From Lachnospiraceae bacterium (GTDB lineage Bacteria; Bacillota; Clostridia; Lachnospirales; Lachnospiraceae), in the NCBI GenBank assembly GCA_017444545.1, contig JAFSWJ010000268.1:1-7406 (forward strand): 7,406 nucleotides of DNA, read 5' to 3'. Shown piece by piece: positions 5,922 to 7,406 of this stretch. The notes beneath the pieces were generated by a model. That model saw only the letters and a program-made list of their open reading frames with translations. It was not told where the DNA came from and did not search any database. Within the stretch, counting starts at the first letter, position 1. Each line of letters begins with the position of its first letter. Made by a program: the position numbers and the translations under genes.

Positions 5922-7217
5922 ATGGTGAAGAAGTGTATGATGACGGCAGTGGCGGCAACGCTTGGCCTGCTGCTTGCTCTTTCAACTGAATACACTGTAT
6001 TTGCATCGGATGTTCTGAAGGATGTATCTGCAGGAGCGGGAAAGTATGCCGACCCCATGTATGATACCCAGGGTTCGATGGTCGTGTCTGCAGGACGTGC
6101 TGCAAAGACAGATGTCCTTTTTGCCGGTGCCGGCGGAGAGGCAATGACGGTCGTCGACAGTTCCGCGGATGTGGTAACCTTTGACACTCTGTCTGCTCCG
6201 GAGGAAAGTGTTCCTTCGGAAGAAGAAAATGACGAGCTTTCAGGACTTTGCGTTGCAAATGTGGAGAATGCCATGAATGTCCGCAGGGAGCCGGGTGAGG
6301 ATGCTTCTCTTGCAGGTTATCTGTACAAGGACTGTGTCTCAGAGATAGTTGAGCAGCGTGACGGATGGACTCATGTGAAATCCGGAAATCTCGATGGCTG
6401 GGCAAAGGATGAGTACCTGGTCTTCGGAGATGATGCAAAGACAAAGATAGAAGAAGGAAACAGAAAGATAGCGACCATCACGACGGAAACTCTGAGAGTC
6501 CGTGCGGATGCTGATGAAAATGCAGACATTACCGCCCTCCTCGGACAGGGAGTCGAGGTCAGGGTTGTAGATTCCGAAGAAGGGTGGACAAAGGTACGCT
6601 TCGACGACGGTACTGAGGGTGCCGAAGAAGGATATGTGTCGAACGACTATATCTCAGTCGGATATGATTTTCTGCAGGGAGAGACCATAGAAGAGGTCAC
6701 TGCCAGAGAAAAGAAGGAAAAGGAACAAAAAGAAGCGGCGGCAAAGGCTTCGGAGAAACTCAAAAAGAGCTCCAAGTCTTCTGCAGACAAGGTGAAGGAA
6801 TCCGTAGCAGCGGCAGCGGAAAACAACAACGCAGCCCAGACTACGGCCACCAATGTGACAAACAACGGCGCAACAAGTGCATCTGTTGATGATGAGACTC
6901 TGCTGGCTGCTCTCATACAGTGTGAATGCGGAAATGATATATATGAAGGACAGCTTGCGGTGGGAGCCGTGGTCATGAACAGGGCGAGGGGTTCGTACGG
7001 CAGCATCAGGGGTGCTATCTATGCGCCCGGACAGTTCGGACCTGCATCCAGCGGAAAGCTGGCTGTGACACTTTCGACGGGTGCCATAGGACCGGTGGCA
7101 AGGCAGGCTGCAAAGGATGCCATCAGCGGCGTATCAAATATAGGAACGGCTACACACTTCAGAAATGCCAGATCGGGGCATGCAGGTGTGGTCGTCGGAC
7201 ACCACGTATTCTGGTAG
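5922..7217 (+). CDS. Secreted SH3-domain protein with SleB-type cell-wall hydrolase domain
   Basis: This 431-residue protein has a signal peptide (MVKKC, hydrophobic core to about residue 28, likely cut after VFA) and a low-complexity region (about 29-105) with Gly/Ala-rich then acidic stretches. Two bacterial SH3 domains follow: about 108-167 with MNVRREPGE and GWTHV..GNLDGWA, and about 182-246 with LRVRADADENA and GWTKV....EGYVS. A charged, Lys/Glu/Ala-rich linker that may be helical (about 252-300), an Asn/Thr/Ala-rich stretch (about 301-322) and a C-terminal Hydrolase_2 (SleB/CwlJ) domain (about 324-431) complete it. The hydrolase domain shows YEGQLAVGAVVMNRARG and APGQFGP. E335 in QCECG is the expected catalytic glutamate. 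It should cleave peptidoglycan outside the membrane, with the SH3 domains binding the wall. Vegetative wall remodelling is more likely than germination given the architecture, but this is inference. No Shine-Dalgarno precedes ATG-5922. An internal GGTGA (5924-5928) could serve ATG-5937, but that start would lose the basic KK of the signal peptide. Confidence 0.88.
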   Translation: MVKKCMMTAVAATLGLLLALSTEYTVFASDVLKDVSAGAGKYADPMYDTQGSMVVSAGRAAKTDVLFAGAGGEAMTVVDSSADVVTFDTLSAPEESVPSEEENDELSGLCVANVENAMNVRREPGEDASLAGYLYKDCVSEIVEQRDGWTHVKSGNLDGWAKDEYLVFGDDAKTKIEEGNRKIATITTETLRVRADADENADITALLGQGVEVRVVDSEEGWTKVRFDDGTEGAEEGYVSNDYISVGYDFLQGETIEEVTAREKKEKEQKEAAAKASEKLKKSSKSSADKVKESVAAAAENNNAAQTTATNVTNNGATSASVDDETLLAALIQCECGNDIYEGQLAVGAVVMNRARGSYGSIRGAIYAPGQFGPASSGKLAVTLSTGAIGPVARQAAKDAISGVSNIGTATHFRNARSGHAGVVVGHHVFW

Positions 7218-7219
7218 GA
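7216..7219 (+). promoter_or_regulatory. Ribosome binding site of the NfeD-like gene
   Basis: AGGA overlaps the TAG stop of the hydrolase gene and lies six bases before the ATG at 7226. This supports that start and co-transcription with the hydrolase gene. Confidence 0.6.
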
Positions 7220-7225
7220 TGAAAT

Positions 7226-7406
7226 ATGAACGGAATAATAAGTGATCTTTTCGGAGCCGGAGTCCAGAGCGGGATCTGGCTCGTCGTTTTAATAGCGATG
7301 CTTCTGGTCGAGGCATCAACAGTCTCCCTGACATGCATATGGTTTGCGGCAGGAGCTCTTGCGGCGCTCATAGCATCCATGCTGGGTGCGCCCATATGGC
7401 TTCAGA
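7226..7406 (+). CDS. NfeD-family membrane protein, N-terminal part (3' end outside window)
   Basis: Sixty codons are visible with no stop before the window edge. After a short N-terminus there are hydrophobic helices at about residues 17-29 and 36-54, with VLIAMLLVEAST, then CIWFAAGALAALIASMLGAP and IWLQ. This pattern (a Glu after the first helix, then IWFAAGALAAL and GAPIWLQ) is that of short NfeD/YuaF proteins, which sit in the membrane, end in a small OB-fold domain, and often partner with flotillin-like SPFH proteins. The OB-fold part would lie beyond the window. It begins 8 bases after the hydrolase stop, so the two are likely co-transcribed. The assignment rests on the transmembrane part only. 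Confidence 0.75.
   Translation, partial: MNGIISDLFGAGVQSGIWLVVLIAMLLVEASTVSLTCIWFAAGALAALIASMLGAPIWLQ

Noticed and set aside
6022..6140. Repeat of a short SAG-containing segment in the secreted protein
   Set aside because: The resemblance among the copies is only a few residues in a low-complexity region and does not form a regular repeat.
5872..6444. Long open frame on the - strand (190 residues)
   Set aside because: It is the antisense of the hydrolase gene and its promoter, is rich in His, Pro, Leu and Ser in the manner of shadow frames, and shows no domain or ribosome site.

Overview
The window reads as chromosomal DNA of an anaerobic Gram-positive bacterium of the Clostridia, most likely a Lachnospiraceae-type organism (Butyrivibrio/Roseburia-like). 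This is inferred from GGAGG-type ribosome binding sites, an intrinsic terminator, a LytS/YesM kinase paired with a YesN/AraC response regulator, a SleB-type cell-wall hydrolase, a lipoprotein sugar binder, and moderate GC content. All seven genes are on the + strand. I see no mobile element, tRNA, rRNA or CRISPR array.

Bases 1-1064 hold the 3' part of an L-fucose/L-arabinose isomerase-family gene, closed by a strong intrinsic terminator (1086-1131). Bases 1152-5817 are a tight four-gene operon with overlapping or touching reading frames: a membrane-anchored periplasmic-binding-protein-like sensor (1152-2180), a LytS/YesM-type histidine kinase (2173-3486), a YesN-type response regulator with a C-terminal AraC DNA-binding domain (3479-4774), and a XylF-like sugar-binding lipoprotein (4771-5817). 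This layout resembles the XylFII-LytS/YesN xylose-sensing system described in Clostridium beijerinckii. In that system a membrane-tethered sugar-binding protein sits on the extracellular domain of LytS, and YesN controls sugar transport genes. Here the tethered binder has lost most residues expected of a sugar pocket. A second, canonical-looking XylF lipoprotein is encoded in the same operon, and no ABC transporter ATPase or permease follows within the window.

Bases 5818-5921 form a short promoter region. It has a consensus TTGACA -35 with a 17-base spacer and TAAGAT -10, an additional extended -10 just upstream, and a near-perfect 23-base inverted repeat over the -35. It drives a secreted protein with two bacterial SH3 domains and a SleB-type hydrolase domain (5922-7217). 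That gene is followed after 8 bases by the start of an NfeD-family membrane protein gene (7226 onward), cut by the window edge.

The genes at the head of both transcription units (1152 and 5922) lack a Shine-Dalgarno sequence and have a -10 element just before the ATG, which suggests leaderless or near-leaderless mRNAs. Every downstream gene in the two units has a good ribosome binding site. The most interesting points are the two-binder, one-kinase sensory operon and these start regions.
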